Origin: Desulfobacteraceae bacterium | GTDB lineage: Bacteria; Desulfobacterota; DSM-4660; Desulfatiglandales; HGW-15 | Reading direction: 5' to 3' | Length of the DNA: 5,672 nucleotides | Assembly (NCBI GenBank): GCA_003819975.1 | Contig: RPPU01000327.1 | Coordinates: forward strand, 1-5,672 | Shown here: piece after piece, positions 4,187 to 5,672 of the stretch | How positions within the stretch are numbered: the stretch's first letter is position 1 | Layout of the letters: every line of letters starts with the position of its first letter | The notes under the pieces: model-generated | What the model saw: the letters and a program-made list of their open reading frames with translations, nothing else | Told to the model about the DNA's origin: nothing | Databases searched by the model: none | Program-made: the position numbers and the translations under genes

Positions 4187-5293
4187 ATGACCAATATTCT
4201 AGTCGTCGATAAGGATACTGAAGTGTTGCAGTCCATGCAGCAAGAATTGCCCTTTCTGAATCCTGAATTAACCATTACTCCGGTCAGAAATGTCAAAGAT
4301 GCGATTCGCAATTTGGAGATGGAAAACATCGACCTCGTGATTACGGAATTGGAGTTTCCGGAGATCAACGGGTTTGAATTATTGGTCTACCTTAATAAGC
4401 ATTTTTCTTACTTACCGGTTATTGCCATGGCGAATACAGAGCCGACCGAATTGGACCTGTTTCTGGAAGATAAGGCCATTTTTCAATACCTGCCGAAACC
4501 ATTGGATTTTAATGCCCTGATCGCCAAGATCTCGGCCGGGTTGGCCAGTAAAGTCGACCAAAATTTACGGGAAGTTTTTCTTCCCTCCTTTCTGCGGCTG
4601 GTCAGTCAGCAAAAAAAATCTTACACCTTGATTGTCAGGGCCAAAAATCAAACCGGTTTCCTCCATTTTAATAATGGCGAACTATTTGATGCCGAAACGG
4701 AAAAATATACAAACGTGGAAGCAGCCCTGGAAATTCTTTCCTGGAACGCGGTTGAAATCATCATCGATTTCGAAACCTCCAAGGAAAAAAGAATGATTTC
4801 ACTTGAATTAGAGGAAATTCTTTTTAATAAAACCGGAAAATATGATAATATTGAAAATAGCGATAAACAAACAAGACCGGAAAGTAACAATAAAACTCAT
4901 TCGGAAAAAAAGGAGATCAGGATGAACATTAAGAGAATCCAAGCGGGTATCAAAAATGTACTGGATGATTTGGGGGACGGTTTGCTGGCCTGTGATTTTT
5001 GGACCGTCGCAGACGGCCAATCTCTAGCCGGGCATAATCCGCAACCCAAAGCCGTGGCTCTTTTTAATAAAATTACGGATGGTTTGGGAAAAACCTTGAA
5101 ACAATCCGGATTCCCGGGCTTGGGACGTTATTATCTAATCGAGCTTGAAGACGCTAAATTTGTGGCAGTCCTGCCTTTGGGGAAATACCAATGGGGTATG
5201 CTGGTGGACGGCCAAAAAGTCCAATTGGGTATGCTTTTAAATATCGCCATTCCACATGTTTTCGAAGCGTTTGAAGCGGCCATGAAGGAATAG
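4187..5293 (+). CDS. Degenerate receiver - DUF4388 (PATAN) - roadblock/LC7 fusion protein
   Basis: This 368-residue protein is predicted to be a soluble signalling protein with three domains. Residues 1-118 are a response-regulator receiver fold (I-L-V-V-D-K-D at 4-10; I-T-E-L-E-F-P at 52-58; P-V-I-A-M at 77-81; Y-L-P-K-P at 101-105). The phospho-acceptor position is Glu54 instead of Asp, the second acidic-pocket residue is Lys9, and the switch Thr/Ser position is Ala82; Asp8 and Lys104 remain. Residues ~125-215 are a DUF4388/PATAN domain (F-L-P-S-F-L-R-L-V; G-F-L-H-F-N-N-G-E-L-F-D-A-E at 157-170). A polar linker at ~217-245 leads to a roadblock/LC7 domain at 246-368 (L-G-D-G-L-L-A at 262-268; D-G-Q-S-L-A-G; Q-P-K-A-V-A-L-F-N; Y-Q-W-G-M-L-V-D). 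Family knowledge: roadblock proteins dimerise and often regulate small GTPases such as MglA. No output DNA-binding domain is present, so action by protein contact is inferred. The start ATG has no good Shine-Dalgarno. Confidence 0.88.
   Translation: MTNILVVDKDTEVLQSMQQELPFLNPELTITPVRNVKDAIRNLEMENIDLVITELEFPEINGFELLVYLNKHFSYLPVIAMANTEPTELDLFLEDKAIFQYLPKPLDFNALIAKISAGLASKVDQNLREVFLPSFLRLVSQQKKSYTLIVRAKNQTGFLHFNNGELFDAETEKYTNVEAALEILSWNAVEIIIDFETSKEKRMISLELEEILFNKTGKYDNIENSDKQTRPESNNKTHSEKKEIRMNIKRIQAGIKNVLDDLGDGLLACDFWTVADGQSLAGHNPQPKAVALFNKITDGLGKTLKQSGFPGLGRYYLIELEDAKFVAVLPLGKYQWGMLVDGQKVQLGMLLNIAIPHVFEAFEAAMKE
4910..4915 (+). promoter_or_regulatory. Internal ribosome binding site before the roadblock domain
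   Basis: AAGGAG lies 6 nt before an in-frame ATG at 4922, which is codon 246 of the fusion gene and the first residue of the roadblock domain. It is a much better initiation site than that of the full-length start at 4187, and it falls in the polar linker where it is not constrained by a folded domain. Confidence 0.65.
4922..5293 (+). CDS. Possible free roadblock/LC7 protein from an internal start
   Basis: Initiation at the internal ATG would give a 123-residue stand-alone roadblock/LC7 protein, the usual size of free family members. It starts M-N-I-K-R-I-Q-A-G, a helix typical of the domain's N-terminus, and contains the whole domain. It shares its frame with the larger gene. Two readings fit: a dual-product gene making a fusion and a free subunit that could form mixed dimers, or two formerly separate genes fused by loss of a stop codon or by a small frameshift. 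Stop codons in a neighbouring frame at 4864-4866, 4885-4887 and 4891-4893 show that a single-base change upstream would separate them. Confidence 0.5.
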   Translation: MNIKRIQAGIKNVLDDLGDGLLACDFWTVADGQSLAGHNPQPKAVALFNKITDGLGKTLKQSGFPGLGRYYLIELEDAKFVAVLPLGKYQWGMLVDGQKVQLGMLLNIAIPHVFEAFEAAMKE

Positions 5294-5347
5294 TGCGAAG
5301 ATATTAAACCTTACGGCGTTTCGATTAGATTGAGATCATCCTGATTA

Positions 5348-5380
5348 TAGCGATTGTCCTGCTGGGCGGGATAATCGCTA
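5348..5380 (+). other. Strong 14-bp RNA hairpin downstream of the signalling gene
   Basis: Positions 5348-5361 pair with 5367-5380 across a 5-nt loop (CTGGG). The outer eight pairs (TAGCGATT with AATCGCTA) are perfect; the inner six include two wobbles that are G-U only when read from the plus strand and would be A-C mismatches from the minus strand. The structure therefore favours a plus-strand transcript, probably the 3' untranslated region of the gene ending 54 bp upstream. AAAA rather than a T-run follows, so it is not a standard terminator; 3'-end stabilisation or a small RNA is possible. Confidence 0.5.
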
Positions 5381-5397
5381 AAAATGGACGATAATGT

Positions 5398-5442
5398 CGC
5401 CTCCGGGAGGAGGCGTGTGGTTTGTTGCCGTGCCTTTTTTTT
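5398..5442 (+). terminator. GC-rich hairpin with a delayed T-run, non-canonical terminator candidate
   Basis: CGCCTCC (5398-5404) and GGAGGCG (5409-5415) form a perfect 7-bp stem with a GGGA loop. An eight-T run follows only at 5435-5442, 19 nt later, too far for a textbook intrinsic terminator. It may still end the signalling transcript together with the preceding hairpin. Confidence 0.35.
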
Positions 5443-5593
5443 CCATCACCTTCCTTGACTCTTTCCACTATTTTTTCTATCGTATCATCCGGTTGAAGCT
5501 TTGTATCGTGTATGTTCATTAAAGTTTGACTTGACTTGTTGTTCGGTCAGGTTTTTTTTATTCGTCGGCTATCCGAAAAGGAAGTATATTTTT

Positions 5594-5672
5594 GTGAATA
5601 AAGATCGGTTTCAATCGGATTCATTATTGTTGATCACGGCTTTTATTTGGGGTTTTGCTTTTGTGGCCCAAC
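5594..5672 (+). CDS. EamA/DMT-superfamily transporter, N-terminal fragment (3' end outside window)
   Basis: A GTG at 5594 preceded by AAGGAAG (5578-5584, 9 nt spacing) opens a frame that runs off the end of the window after 26 codons. After a short polar stretch (V-N-K-D-R-F-Q-S-D-S) the sequence L-L-L-I-T-A-F-I-W-G-F-A-F-V-A-Q is the characteristic first helix of EamA-family transporters, in which the W-G-x-x-F/N pattern is nearly diagnostic. It is a different DMT subgroup from the gene at 136-1101, whose equivalent segment reads A-P-L-F-W-S-G-N-F. Substrate cannot be inferred from this fragment. Confidence 0.75.
   Translation, partial: MNKDRFQSDSLLLITAFIWGFAFVAQ

Larger units (their letters stand above)
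5294..5593. other. 300-bp spacer without a convincing gene
   Basis: No supported gene lies here. It holds two hairpins (5348-5380 and 5398-5415), a run of eight T at 5435-5442, a TTGACTTGACTTG direct repeat at 5526-5538 and a T-run at 5552-5559. AAGGAAG at 5578-5584 is the ribosome binding site of the next gene. A 64-codon minus-strand frame (5325-5519) lacks a Shine-Dalgarno and crosses both hairpins. Confidence 0.5.

Noticed and set aside
5325..5519. 64-codon minus-strand frame starting MNIHDTKLQPDD
   Set aside because: The first 28 residues look helix-like and plausible, but there is no Shine-Dalgarno, and the second half runs through two hairpins and becomes unstructured, Arg/His-rich and then hydrophobic. 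I cannot support it as a gene, though a decayed fragment is possible.
5526..5561. TTGACTTGACTTG direct repeat as -35 of the last transporter gene
   Set aside because: No acceptable -10 box lies 16-18 bp downstream of either TTGACT; only T-rich sequence is found, so a promoter call is not justified.

Overview
This window carries five complete genes, two genes cut by its edges, one decayed gene and several regulatory or structured non-coding stretches. No mobile element, rRNA, tRNA or CRISPR array is visible. The organism is probably an anaerobic Gram-negative of the Desulfobacterota (the former sulfate-reducing Deltaproteobacteria) or a close relative. That is inferred from the response-regulator/DUF4388(PATAN)/roadblock gene, a style common there, from a sigma-54-type promoter in front of it, and from moderate GC with AT-rich spacers. 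The lineage is not proven by the window.

Layout. Positions 3-98 hold the C-terminal tail of a GNAT-like acetyltransferase. Positions 136-1101 encode a 321-residue EamA/DMT-family transporter. Its stop codon overlaps, as ATGA, a well-placed start codon of what was probably an ornithine cyclodeaminase/mu-crystallin gene. Only the first codons and the last ~55 residues of that gene remain, in different frames. A weak terminator-like hairpin and a small CGCAGA repeat follow. Positions 1445-1955 hold two overlapping small genes (84 and 88 residues), each with one N-terminal membrane segment and no recognised family. After a 186-bp leader comes uppP (2142-2960), the undecaprenyl-diphosphate phosphatase of cell-wall lipid-carrier recycling. 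It converges, with only 9 bp between stop codons, on an RNase Z-like metallo-beta-lactamase-fold gene (minus strand, 2970-3977).

The most unusual part is 4020-5380. An AT-rich spacer holds two inverted repeats and a sigma-54-like -24/-12 element. These precede a 368-residue protein made of a degenerate receiver (glutamate in place of the phospho-acceptor aspartate), a DUF4388/PATAN domain and a roadblock/LC7 domain. A strong Shine-Dalgarno and an in-frame ATG sit exactly at the roadblock boundary, so the locus may produce both a fusion and a free roadblock subunit. A 14-bp hairpin lies just downstream. The window ends with the first 26 codons of a second EamA/DMT transporter (5594 onward).

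The genes do not form one obvious pathway. The plausible functional units are the GNAT/EamA/ornithine cyclodeaminase remnant cluster (amino-acid or metabolite handling and export), the small membrane-protein pair, and the stand-alone signalling gene. The best candidate for something undescribed is the fused receiver-PATAN-roadblock gene with its internal start.
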